From: Marinimicrobium hydrolyticum
Lineage (GTDB): Bacteria; Pseudomonadota; Gammaproteobacteria; Pseudomonadales; Cellvibrionaceae
Reading direction: 5' to 3'
DNA length: 64,000 nucleotides
Assembly: GCF_030848505.1 (NCBI RefSeq)
Contig: NZ_JAVDDU010000003.1
Location: 186,001 to 250,000, forward strand
Of this stretch, positions 9,545 through 16,859 are shown in pieces. Numbering within the stretch: position 1 is the first letter of the stretch; each line of letters opens with the position of its first letter. The translations under genes were made by a program, and so were the position numbers. The notes beneath the pieces are model-generated. The model was not told where the DNA came from and searched no databases. It saw only the letters and a program-made list of their open reading frames with translations.

Positions 9545-11228
9545 CCTGAACCTCCTGCCGACGTTCACGCATTAAGCGCCGAGCCGCTACCGCGCCCTCC
9601 AATAGCAGCCAAATGTTCAGCGCGAAAATCATGCCGCCCATAATTAACAGCATCCAGCTTCCGTTAGCCAGATAGGTGGACAAGTTGTAGAGCATAGCCC
9701 AGGCGGTCATGGTTGCTACCAACAAAAAGGGTACCAGGGTATAGACAACAGGACGGCGCAGTTTCCACAGCAACAGGGTCACGACTAACAAAGACAAGCC
9801 GGCCATTAACTGGTTGGTGGTGCCAAACAGCGGCCAAAGCATCATGCCACCGCCGCCGGGATTATCCGGATCGGCAAGAAACGCCAGGGCCGCGCAGCTG
9901 ATAAAGGTAATCAGCGTGGCCAGATTGACGTTGCTGAGTGCCGGCATTTTATAGTCGCGACCGATTTCGGCGAGAATAAATCGCTGCAGGCGCATGGAGG
10001 TATCCAAGGTAGTGGCAGCGAAACACACCACCATGGTGGACACCAGCGTGCTGCCCACCACCACTGGCAAGCCCAGACTGCTTAATAGATTACCCGCACC
10101 CAGAGCGAACGCGGCAATGCCTCCGGCGCTGGCTGAGGCCCAGGAATCATAGTGGGCGCCCCACTCCGCCATGCCGGCAAAACCGGCGGACACCGCCAGG
10201 AGGGCCGCCAGTGCCAACAGGCCTTCACCCGTAGCGCCCAGGTAGCCCACAAAGCGTGCATCCGTTTCACGGTTCAACTGCCGGGAACTGGTGCCGGAAC
10301 TGACCAGGCCGTGAAAGCCCGAAATAGCACCGCAAGCCACGGTGACAAACAGCAGCGGAATAATGGGCGGCGTGTCACCGGGCAACTGCGTGTTGATCAT
10401 GGGCGCGGCAAACTCCGGCTGCGCCACGAACAATCCCAAGTACAACAGCGCCAAGCCGATAAACAGCAAATGGGAATTAATAAAGTCCCTGGGCTGAAGC
10501 AGAATCCAAACCGGCAAGCGAGACGCCAAAGCCCCGTAGCCCAGCATGATCAGTACCCACCAGGCACTGTCCGGCACACCCGCCATTTCGGATGGCAAAC
10601 TCACGGGCACCTGCGCGCCCACGAAGATCAAACCCACCAGCAGTGCCAAGCCGATCAAGCAGGGAATCAGCAGCGGTATACGCGTCCGAAACGCCAGCAC
10701 GCCGATGGTGATGGCAATGGGAATCTGCAGCCAGTAGGGGAGCAAACTGCCGGGGAAATTCACAAACAAGGTCGCAATGGCCACCGCGAATACGGCGTTG
10801 ACCATCAACAGCAGGAAGAAGATCAGCAGCAGAAACAGACTCTTGGCGCGCGGCCCCAGAACTTCCGTGGCGATATTGCCGATGGAGCGCGCCTTGTGCC
10901 GCACCGACGCCCACAGGGTGCTCATGTCGTGCATGCCGGCAATGAACACCGTACCCAGTAGAATCCAAATCAGCGCCGGTAGCCAACCCCAAATTACCGC
11001 AATGGCGGGACCAATTATGGGCGCAGCGCCGGCCACGGAGGAGAAGTGATGCCCCAGCAACACAAACCGGTCCGTGGGCATAAAGTCCAGGCCGTCGTTG
11101 TATTTATGAGCGGGGGTGACGGCGTCCGGGTCCAGCTTGAACAAGCGCTCGGCGAGAAAGCGGGAGTAAAACCGCCAGCCCAGATAGAACGCCAGAAAGC
11201 CGCCCAGGGCAACAAGAATCGGGTACAT
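9534..11228 (-). CDS. cstA: CstA-family carbon starvation / pyruvate-type transporter
   Basis: Polytopic inner-membrane protein of 564 residues from ATG 11228 with roughly 15-16 hydrophobic helices. The N-terminal KYNDGLDFMPTDR and HHFSSVAGAAPIIGPA motifs are diagnostic of CstA. E. coli CstA and BtsT, pyruvate or peptide uptake proteins, are about 700 residues, so this is the shorter variant. Its last codons overlap the start of the cory-CC-star gene, with the ArsA-like ATPase next, indicating one operon. The usual YbdD-type small partner is absent; the cory protein occupies that place. Substrate is inferred from the family only. Confidence 0.9.
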   Translation of the reverse strand: MYPILVALGGFLAFYLGWRFYSRFLAERLFKLDPDAVTPAHKYNDGLDFMPTDRFVLLGHHFSSVAGAAPIIGPAIAVIWGWLPALIWILLGTVFIAGMHDMSTLWASVRHKARSIGNIATEVLGPRAKSLFLLLIFFLLLMVNAVFAVAIATLFVNFPGSLLPYWLQIPIAITIGVLAFRTRIPLLIPCLIGLALLVGLIFVGAQVPVSLPSEMAGVPDSAWWVLIMLGYGALASRLPVWILLQPRDFINSHLLFIGLALLYLGLFVAQPEFAAPMINTQLPGDTPPIIPLLFVTVACGAISGFHGLVSSGTSSRQLNRETDARFVGYLGATGEGLLALAALLAVSAGFAGMAEWGAHYDSWASASAGGIAAFALGAGNLLSSLGLPVVVGSTLVSTMVVCFAATTLDTSMRLQRFILAEIGRDYKMPALSNVNLATLITFISCAALAFLADPDNPGGGGMMLWPLFGTTNQLMAGLSLLVVTLLLWKLRRPVVYTLVPFLLVATMTAWAMLYNLSTYLANGSWMLLIMGGMIFALNIWLLLEGAVAARRLMRERRQEVQDAG

Positions 11229-11374
11229 AGTCAGCTCTGTCTCTTTATTCTTATCAACTCGCTGATGCAAGCCAGCGGGTTAATGGATGCACACATTCGT
11301 GAAGTCGCTTATTTTCGCAGCTTTGCCGGTGAGGCGAAAGGGAGCTGAGCGGGGTTCCCAAATTGGACACCCGA

Positions 11375-11420
11375 CGTTTTGAGACACGCTTTAAATACTT
11401 CTCTATGCACTCCGCGACGG
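11375..11420 (+). repeat. Truncated cruciform repeat, subfamily A
   Basis: Begins with the inner part of the A left arm (CGTTTTGAGAC) and continues into a diverged core (ACGCTTTAAATACTT...CTCCGCGACGG). The right half is missing; the repeat stops 4 nt from the stop codon of the SufT-like gene. Confidence 0.65.
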
Positions 11421-11424
11421 ATTG

Positions 11425-12267
11425 CTAAAAGAACAGGCCGGTTTCCAGCTGCGCCTCTTCACTCATCATGTGGCGGGCCCAGGGGGGATCGAATACCAAA
11501 CGCACGTGACTGGAGCGCACATGAGGCACTTCCGCCAGGCGACGCTCCACGTCCTCTATCAGCACATCACCCATACCACAGCCGGGGGCGGTCAAGGTCA
11601 TGTCCACCTCCACATGACCGCGCTCCTGATCAATGTCCATCCGGTACACCAACCCCAAGCTGACAATGTTCACGGGAATCTCCGGGTCGTACACCATGGA
11701 GAGGGCTTCCCATACCTGATCTTTGCTGATACGCCCGTCGTGTGGTGGCTCAAAAATCAGGGCATTGGAAGACAATCCGATGGCGTCTGCGTCTTTGCCG
11801 TCAATGCGGATCAGGTTGCCGTGGTAGAGCAAGGTATAGCTGGCACCCAACGCCTGGGTAATGGTGGCTTCGGCGCCGGGGGGGATTGATAGATCCTCCC
11901 CGGAAGGCACCATTTTGGACGGGCACTCGCGCTCGAACACCACTTCCCTGCCCTGGGCGTTTTGGGGTTTTTTGGCGTTGGGCGCATGCAGGGTGATTTG
12001 GGGTTGTTCCTGTTTTTCTTTCAGGTCGATTTCGAGACCTTTCAAAAACGGCAGGCTTTTCTTTTCCAGGTACAGCCGTAGCCCCTGCAATTGAATTTCT
12101 TCATCGGTGGAGTCTTCTTCACCGGGATGACAATAAGCCAGGCAGGTCTCTGCCCGGACGGTACCTGGATCGGTGACAAACACGCGCGCGGCGGGAACCT
12201 TATGGCTGGCGAGGAGCTCCTTCAGGTACTCTCGCGCCGGTTCGGTAATACGAATACTGGGTTGCAT
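11425..12267 (-). CDS. SufT-like iron-sulphur assembly protein with an N-terminal NfuA-type domain
   Basis: A 280-residue two-part protein. Residues 4-100 resemble the A-type (HesB-like) N-terminal domain of NfuA, including RVFVTDPGT, AETCLAYCHPGEE and ITLHAPNAK, with Cys42 and Cys46. Residues about 108-280 match SufT: a ~60-residue SufT head (ATITQALGASYT, NLIRIDGKDADAIGL) followed by a DUF59/MIP18 domain (DPEIPVNIVSLGLVY, TAPGCGMG with Cys230). The NifU-type C-terminal domain of NfuA is absent. The ATG at 12267 has a GGAGGAG site. It lies upstream of and co-directional with cstA (gap ~196 bp, partly repeat). Probable role: delivery of iron-sulphur clusters to clients, perhaps of the neighbouring genes; the fusion is what is seen, the role is inference. 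Confidence 0.85.
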   Translation of the reverse strand: MQPSIRITEPAREYLKELLASHKVPAARVFVTDPGTVRAETCLAYCHPGEEDSTDEEIQLQGLRLYLEKKSLPFLKGLEIDLKEKQEQPQITLHAPNAKKPQNAQGREVVFERECPSKMVPSGEDLSIPPGAEATITQALGASYTLLYHGNLIRIDGKDADAIGLSSNALIFEPPHDGRISKDQVWEALSMVYDPEIPVNIVSLGLVYRMDIDQERGHVEVDMTLTAPGCGMGDVLIEDVERRLAEVPHVRSSHVRLVFDPPWARHMMSEEAQLETGLFF

Positions 12268-12382
12268 AAACTCCTCCAACAGGTGTTTATGCTACCACTG
12301 TGCGACGGGCATGAGAATACTTGATTAAAATAGTCGGGTATTAAAAGGGGACGAACACAACTCCTCCCTCAAGTCTCTTAGT

Positions 12383-12530
12383 TCCCGAAACATCCAGTGT
12401 GGCACAGCGGAGAGTGGGGCAGGCATTCCCGGACCGTATGCAGCATGGATGCTGCATCCGAGCCCCCATGGACGGGTTCACGGCGTGTCCGGGTGTGCCT
12501 GCCCCACTCGCAGCACTCGACCAAAGCGCC
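12383..12530 (-). repeat. Cruciform repeat, subfamily B copy 2 (with core)
   Basis: Same flanks and arms as the hairpin at 8213-8309 (arms 12412-12434 and 12487-12509), but with a ~52-bp insert between the arm tips. Read on the minus strand the insert is the family core (GACACGCCGTGAACCC, CATGGGGGCTC), including a small internal hairpin TGCAGCATCCATGCTGCA. Confidence 0.85.
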
Positions 12531-12542
12531 ATAAGAAAAACA

Positions 12543-12570
12543 TGGATTTCCGCTTTCGCGAGGATGACGG
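12543..12570. repeat. Degenerate copy of a widespread short dispersed repeat
   Basis: Resembles the common bacterial intergenic element ATTCCCGC-TTTC-GCGGGAAT followed by GACGG, here with several mismatches in the arms (TTTCCGCTTTCGCGAGGA). Low-complexity match; identification rests on memory of that repeat class. Confidence 0.45.
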
Positions 12571-12640
12571 GAGGACTTTCGGGGTTGAAGAGGTGCTTGT
12601 GCGGAGACAACGAAGTCACCTCCGCGAGAATGAAAACAAA

Positions 12641-13294
12641 CTAATTCAATGCACCACGCAAGGCTCCCAACAATCGATCAGGCGCCTGCGCCAACCCCTC
12701 CTGCCGACCGCGGATCTCACCTTGACGATCCAAAACCGCAATCACGTTACTGTGATCAAAACCTCCAGAAGGGTTTTGCCGATAACGGATTCCCAGTAGT
12801 GATGAAAACGTTCGAATATCGCCTTCGGCTCCAGTGACAAAATGCCAACCGGGCAAGTCGCCACCCAAATTTTGTGCAAAGGTGTTCAAGACTTCCGGAG
12901 TATCGCCCTTCGCATCGAAACTGACCACCAAAACGCGAGTGTTGGCTTGCTCGGCCTCATTTAAACCGTAGTAAAGCCGTTTCACATCCTCCACCAAAAC
13001 CGGGCACGCCGTTTGGCAACCGACATAAACCATGGTGATAATCACCGCCTGCCCCGACAGGTCGCTCAACGTTAGCGGTTCGTTGCGATGATCCCGCCAC
13101 ACCGCCGGCAGGTGGTGCAATGATTCGTCAGACAGAGGTTCCACCATGGCGACCGGCGTATGCGCATGGTGTTCTGTTAAGTGAACGTCATGATGGTCTT
13201 TATGGTGATCGCATTCGGCGAGCACCGCCTGAGCGGAAAAGGCCAACCCTAAAGCGGTAGCGGTTAGCCCGAAAACTTTGGATTTAATTTTCAT
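12641..13294 (-). CDS. SCO1/SenC-family copper chaperone or thiol protein
   Basis: Periplasmic thioredoxin-fold protein of 217 residues with an N-terminal signal peptide ending near VLA-EC (residues 1-26). The copper/redox motif C-X3-C is present (GCQTAC), as is the conserved downstream histidine (FDHSNVI). Residues 27-47 form an unusual histidine-rich stretch (CDHHKDHHDVH, EHHAH) that could buffer Cu or Zn. SCO proteins load copper into CuA sites or other cupro-enzymes. Its ATG overlaps the nirV-like stop by 4 nt, and nirK is two genes upstream, so a role in metalating NirK is a sensible inference. It ends the operon. Confidence 0.9.
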   Translation of the reverse strand: MKIKSKVFGLTATALGLAFSAQAVLAECDHHKDHHDVHLTEHHAHTPVAMVEPLSDESLHHLPAVWRDHRNEPLTLSDLSGQAVIITMVYVGCQTACPVLVEDVKRLYYGLNEAEQANTRVLVVSFDAKGDTPEVLNTFAQNLGGDLPGWHFVTGAEGDIRTFSSLLGIRYRQNPSGGFDHSNVIAVLDRQGEIRGRQEGLAQAPDRLLGALRGALN

Positions 13295-14043
13295 AAAGCA
13301 CCCTCCAGAGGGTAAGCACAGCGGAAACCCAAATTACTGGTGGTTGTCACCGGCGTGTAATTGCTTCGAGATTGATAGCGCAAAAAACTGGCGTAATGGG
13401 CGTTATCGTACTTGACCATCAAGCGCGCCGTGTCGCCGCAGGAACCGCCACCAAAATCAATTTGCTCACCATTACTCAACAGCAACTGATAATCTTCGAT
13501 CCATTCATTGACCAGTCCGAGCATACCCTTGATACCCAATGCCCGATCAACAAAATCCACCGGACGCTGCGCACCGTACCAACCAAAAACCCAACGCGCA
13601 TACTCATCGTCCGGAACCTGATTTTTTTCTCTGAGCAGACTGACCACATACTCCCATTGCGTCATCGACGGTAGATGTCCACCACGGCTGTGACAGAACG
13701 CACGCGCGGCATACCAGGAAACATGAGTAACGGGTGTACCCTGTGCTTCTTGCTCTACACCTGGGTCCAGGTCAGATGTCCAGTTGCGCAGGTAACCACC
13801 ATCGCGAAACAACCGGGGCGCCGCAGAACGGCGCCACTCGGGGTGGGTGGTTACAAACTCCGCAAAGGCTGTCTTGCTGACCGGGGCGGCGTCTAACAAA
13901 AACGCCTCCACTTCGGTTGTTTGAATTTCCCTGTCCAGCAACACCGGGGGTTGGAAGTCGCCTCCTGGGATCACGACCGAGTCGCTCCCCCAGGCTGGCA
14001 CGTTCAACAGACAAACAGTCAACAAGAGCCTATGCAAACGCAT
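13291..14043 (-). CDS. nirV: NirV-like formylglycine-generating-enzyme-fold protein
   Basis: A 250-residue exported protein (signal peptide about residues 1-20, LLLTVCLLNVPAWG) with an FGE-sulfatase/SUMF1 domain: TPVTHVSWYAARAFC, LPSMTQWEYV, GMLGLVNEWIEDY and the C-terminal NLGFRCAY. Proteins of this fold encoded next to nirK are called NirV; their exact function in nitrite reduction is unsettled. The ATG at 14043 follows AAGGAG, and an in-frame TTG 6 nt upstream sits inside that site and was rejected. It lies 11 nt downstream of nirK and overlaps the SCO gene. Confidence 0.85.
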   Translation of the reverse strand: MRLHRLLLTVCLLNVPAWGSDSVVIPGGDFQPPVLLDREIQTTEVEAFLLDAAPVSKTAFAEFVTTHPEWRRSAAPRLFRDGGYLRNWTSDLDPGVEQEAQGTPVTHVSWYAARAFCHSRGGHLPSMTQWEYVVSLLREKNQVPDDEYARWVFGWYGAQRPVDFVDRALGIKGMLGLVNEWIEDYQLLLSNGEQIDFGGGSCGDTARLMVKYDNAHYASFLRYQSRSNYTPVTTTSNLGFRCAYPLEGAL

Positions 14044-14054
14044 GGTCAAGCTCC

Positions 14055-15203
14055 TTAGCGGTCTCTCGGAGTGGCAATCATTGTTCCGGCAGCACCGCGC
14101 TCGGCATCAGCAAACTCGTGATCCACCAGTTTGTACAGGCCGGCTTCCGGAACAATAAACTCCATTACCGCACTGTTACTGGCACCCAGCAGAACGGTTT
14201 GCATACCGCGCCATTCGTTCTCGACATTACCTTCGTACCAAACCCGATCCAGGATCGCACCGATCACGTGAAAACTTGAAGTATCACTGGGGCCAGCGTT
14301 GAGCACGTAAAGACGTACGCGGTCACCTTCTTTGACCCGCAGGGGCGAATCAATCAGTGCTGATACATGACCATTGAACGTTACGTGGCTTGGATCGCGT
14401 GCCATAGCCGCCTGGTGGTTATAGATATAGGTATCACCCGCCTTCTCCAGATAGTACTCAGACTGCACAATCACAAATTCATGATCGACTTTGTCGTCTG
14501 TAGGGAAACCATTTTTAGGAGAAACCACAACCGCGCCATATTGCCCCATAGCGGTATGCATCAGCACACTGGGCGTGCCGCAGTGGTACATGTAAACACC
14601 GGGGTAGTTGGCTACCCATTCGAACCGAATGGTTTCGCCCGGAGCGATGGTGCGCCACTTATCGTCAGCGGCCACTGTGCCGCTGTGAAAATCCATGGAG
14701 TGCGGCATGGGGCTAGTGGAGGGGCGGTTCTTTTGGTACAGATTGCCTTGCAATTGACTGTAGAAGGGGCCCATACCTTTAACCGGATCGGTCACCACCA
14801 CTTCTTCATCGGAGCGGTTTTTCATGGTGAAGATCACCCGATCACCTTCGCGCACATGCAAAGTGGGGCCGGGAACCGTGCCGCCGTAGGTCCAGGCATT
14901 GAAACTAACACCCGGTGCGACTTCGACCATTTGGGAAAAGGTATCAATGCGTACTTCATGAGTCTTGTTGCCTTTGTAATCCAGAGGCTTCAAGAATGGG
15001 AGAGCGGTAACGTAATCTCCGACTACGGGTGGGCCGGCGTAATCTTCGGTAAACACCTCGGCTTCCGCCAAGCCAAAAATCTTACCGTCAATCATGAACT
15101 CACCGTCTTTCAGGTGATTCGTGGGGGTTTGCGAGCAGCCGGCAATAAACATGGCCAGAAGCACGCCTCCGGTCATACGGGCAACAGAACGTACAGTTAT
15201 CAT
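14055..15203 (-). CDS. nirK: Copper-containing nitrite reductase, lipoprotein type (AniA/NirK)
   Basis: Reduces nitrite to NO. 382 residues from ATG 15203. A lipobox (FIAGC, Cys23) predicts a lipoprotein, as in Neisseria AniA. Two cupredoxin domains follow. By alignment, type 1 copper ligands are H168, C208 and H216; type 2 ligands are H173, H207 and H312; catalytic D171 (SMDFH) and H273 (SHVTFNG) are present. Odd points: the loop after C208 reads C-X7-H-T-A-M-G-Q-Y-G, putting Gln221 where the axial Met usually aligns, with a Met two residues earlier; and about 30 extra residues precede the H168 motif. It is the second gene of a cytochrome c-nirK-nirV-SCO operon, so electrons likely come from that cytochrome. 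Confidence 0.92.
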   Translation of the reverse strand: MITVRSVARMTGGVLLAMFIAGCSQTPTNHLKDGEFMIDGKIFGLAEAEVFTEDYAGPPVVGDYVTALPFLKPLDYKGNKTHEVRIDTFSQMVEVAPGVSFNAWTYGGTVPGPTLHVREGDRVIFTMKNRSDEEVVVTDPVKGMGPFYSQLQGNLYQKNRPSTSPMPHSMDFHSGTVAADDKWRTIAPGETIRFEWVANYPGVYMYHCGTPSVLMHTAMGQYGAVVVSPKNGFPTDDKVDHEFVIVQSEYYLEKAGDTYIYNHQAAMARDPSHVTFNGHVSALIDSPLRVKEGDRVRLYVLNAGPSDTSSFHVIGAILDRVWYEGNVENEWRGMQTVLLGASNSAVMEFIVPEAGLYKLVDHEFADAERGAAGTMIATPRDR

Positions 15204-15225
15204 ATCTTTAATCCTCAAAAATTAA

Positions 15226-15624
15226 TTAGCGCAGTGCTTCTACATCTTCAACTGTCAGCTTCTTGCTGCCATCGCCCCATTCCTTTTCTATAAAATTGGC
15301 CAGGTCGGCGATAACCTGATTGTTGATATAACCCATCGGTGGCATAACGCCGTTGTACTGAACACCATTGACCTCAATCGGACCTCGGATGCCTTCAATG
15401 ACCACCTGGGCAACGAATTCGGGATTACCGGCCACGTTGGGGTTATTGGCCATAGGCGGGAACACCCGTGGCACCCCAACGCCACCGACCTGATGACAGG
15501 CTTGGCAGTACTGTCGGTAGGCGGCCTCCCCAGCGGCCGTGTCAGCCAGAGCCGGAACGGAGAGCATTGTGAGTACAGGAACAACAGATGCGATTAGTGT
15601 GCGTAGGAGGGTATGACTTGGCAT
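15226..15624 (-). CDS. Periplasmic c-type cytochrome, probable NirK electron donor
   Basis: 132 residues from ATG 15624 (GAGG 8 nt upstream); the longer open frame has no ribosome site and would bury the signal peptide. The signal peptide ends near VPALA at residue 26. One haem-binding motif, C-X2-C-H (YCQACH), begins at residue 40, and the likely axial Met lies in VMPPMGYI. Class I monohaem fold with a C-terminal helix (DLANFIEKEW). First gene of the nirK operon, 22 nt before nirK, which makes it the obvious periplasmic donor to NirK. Confidence 0.9.
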   Translation of the reverse strand: MPSHTLLRTLIASVVPVLTMLSVPALADTAAGEAAYRQYCQACHQVGGVGVPRVFPPMANNPNVAGNPEFVAQVVIEGIRGPIEVNGVQYNGVMPPMGYINNQVIADLANFIEKEWGDGSKKLTVEDVEALR

Positions 15625-15918
15625 GGTGGGTACCTCGATCCAGCGTCGGTGCAGACAAAGCCGTCGCGTGGGTGCGGTCGGTTTTGGCTCCAAAACAGTG
15701 GGTGTTTTGGTACCTCTAGTGAACCACAGGGAGGTTGGACGCGGTATTCATCTAAGCGGGTAGTTTTAACCGACGCAGCTACTCTTGACGTCTCGAAAAG
15801 CGTACTCGTTTGTGGGTAGCTGAGACCTTGAGAATTCTCCTAATCTGCCCACTGGGCCTGGCAAGGCCAAAACGGGTAGAATGGCGCCCGAGAATTACCC
15901 CTTTGGTGAGAGAGTTCA
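15625..15918. other. Divergent promoter region between the nirK operon and lpxL
   Basis: No gene seen in this 294-bp region. It must hold the promoters for the cytochrome c-nirK operon (leftward) and lpxL (rightward). I looked for FNR/Anr/DNR (TTGAT-N4-ATCAA) and full NsrR palindromes and found none; only a half-site-like TTCATCT occurs at about 15746. Confidence 0.5.
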
Positions 15919-16833
15919 ATGGCCCAATCCACTTCGCGTTTATGGCATCCCCGCTACTGGCCCACCTGGTTCGGTCTGGGACTCTGGTGGCTGGTGATAC
16001 AACTACCCCGAAGCTGGCAATTTGCTCTGGCACGACGTTTGAGTGGAGTGGCTATGAAGCTGGCTAAACGGCGGCGGCACATTGTTGAGCGCAACATCGC
16101 CCTGTGTTTTCCAGATCGCAGTCCAGAGGAACAAGCCCACTTGGTGCGTGCGAATATGGATTCCACCATGATGGCCATTTTTGAAACCGGCATGGGCTGG
16201 TTCTGGCCCAAGCGGCGCCTGCGCAAGCTGTTTACACTGGAAGGAATTGAACATTTGGAACGGGCGAAGGACGAGGGAACCGGAGTCGTACTGCTGGCCA
16301 TGCACTTTACCCATCTGGACCTGGGGGCCAAGATGCTGGCCATGGAGCACTCCATCGACGGTCTCTACCGCCCCCACAGGAATCCAGTTTACGACTATGT
16401 ACAACGGCGCGGCCGTGAACGGCACGTGCAGGGAGGCCATACCATTCCGCGAGACGACGTACGCACCATGGTGCGCCGCCTAAGAGCAGGCCGCGCGGTG
16501 TGGTTCGCCCCGGATCAAAACTACACCAATCAGTACCATGTGTTCGTGCCCTTCTTCGGCGTTCAAGCCGCAACCATCACCAGCACGGCTCAACTGGCGC
16601 GCCTGGGTAAAGCCAAGGTGATTCCGTTCACTCACTACCGACGAGCCGATGGCAGCGGCTACGATGTAAAAGTTTACCCACCGATTGAAGGGTTCCCCGA
16701 AGGGGATGAACATCAGGATGCGGCGCGCATCAATCAATTTATCGAGGCGCGAGTGCGGGAATGCCCAGAACAATACATGTGGGTGCACCGGCGATTTAAG
16801 ACCCGGCCCGAGGGTGAGCCAGATCTCTACTAA
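15919..16833 (+). CDS. lpxL: Lipid A acyltransferase (LpxL/HtrB family)
   Basis: Inner-membrane late acyltransferase of 304 residues transferring a secondary acyl chain from acyl-ACP to Kdo2-lipid IV-A. The N-terminal hydrophobic anchor is about residues 14-35. The catalytic H-X4-D is H129-F-T-H-L-D134, and downstream family blocks (GLYRPHRNPVYD, FAPDQNY) are present. LpxL and LpxM paralogues are hard to separate without alignment; LpxL is favoured from the HRNP region. It stands alone, convergent with the ABC operon to its right. Confidence 0.88.
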   Translation: MAQSTSRLWHPRYWPTWFGLGLWWLVIQLPRSWQFALARRLSGVAMKLAKRRRHIVERNIALCFPDRSPEEQAHLVRANMDSTMMAIFETGMGWFWPKRRLRKLFTLEGIEHLERAKDEGTGVVLLAMHFTHLDLGAKMLAMEHSIDGLYRPHRNPVYDYVQRRGRERHVQGGHTIPRDDVRTMVRRLRAGRAVWFAPDQNYTNQYHVFVPFFGVQAATITSTAQLARLGKAKVIPFTHYRRADGSGYDVKVYPPIEGFPEGDEHQDAARINQFIEARVRECPEQYMWVHRRFKTRPEGEPDLY

Positions 16834-16859
16834 ACGGCAGAAGGGGTTCTAGTCCCTTT

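Larger units (their letters stand above)
12268..12640. other. Gene-free 370-bp stretch, repeats plus likely promoter of the SufT-like gene
   Basis: Contains a complete subfamily B repeat with core (12383-12530) and a short dispersed repeat (12543-12570). Bases 12268-12380 are AT-rich and must carry the promoter for the minus-strand gene. Open frames here are read-through of the repeats and are not genes. Confidence 0.65.

Noticed and set aside
10152-10961. 269-codon plus-strand frame opposite cstA
   Set aside because: Gln/His/Arg-rich composition typical of an antisense reading of a membrane protein.
12341-12644. Short open frames over the repeat region
   Set aside because: They translate the cruciform and short dispersed repeat; similar peptides recur at 37.8 kb because the DNA repeat recurs.
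14367-15293. 308-codon plus-strand open frame opposite nirK
   Set aside because: Antisense shadow of nirK, which has all copper ligands in the other strand.
15625-15918. NsrR or FNR-type operator for the nirK operon
   Set aside because: Only a TTCATCT half-site; no partner half at the required spacing.
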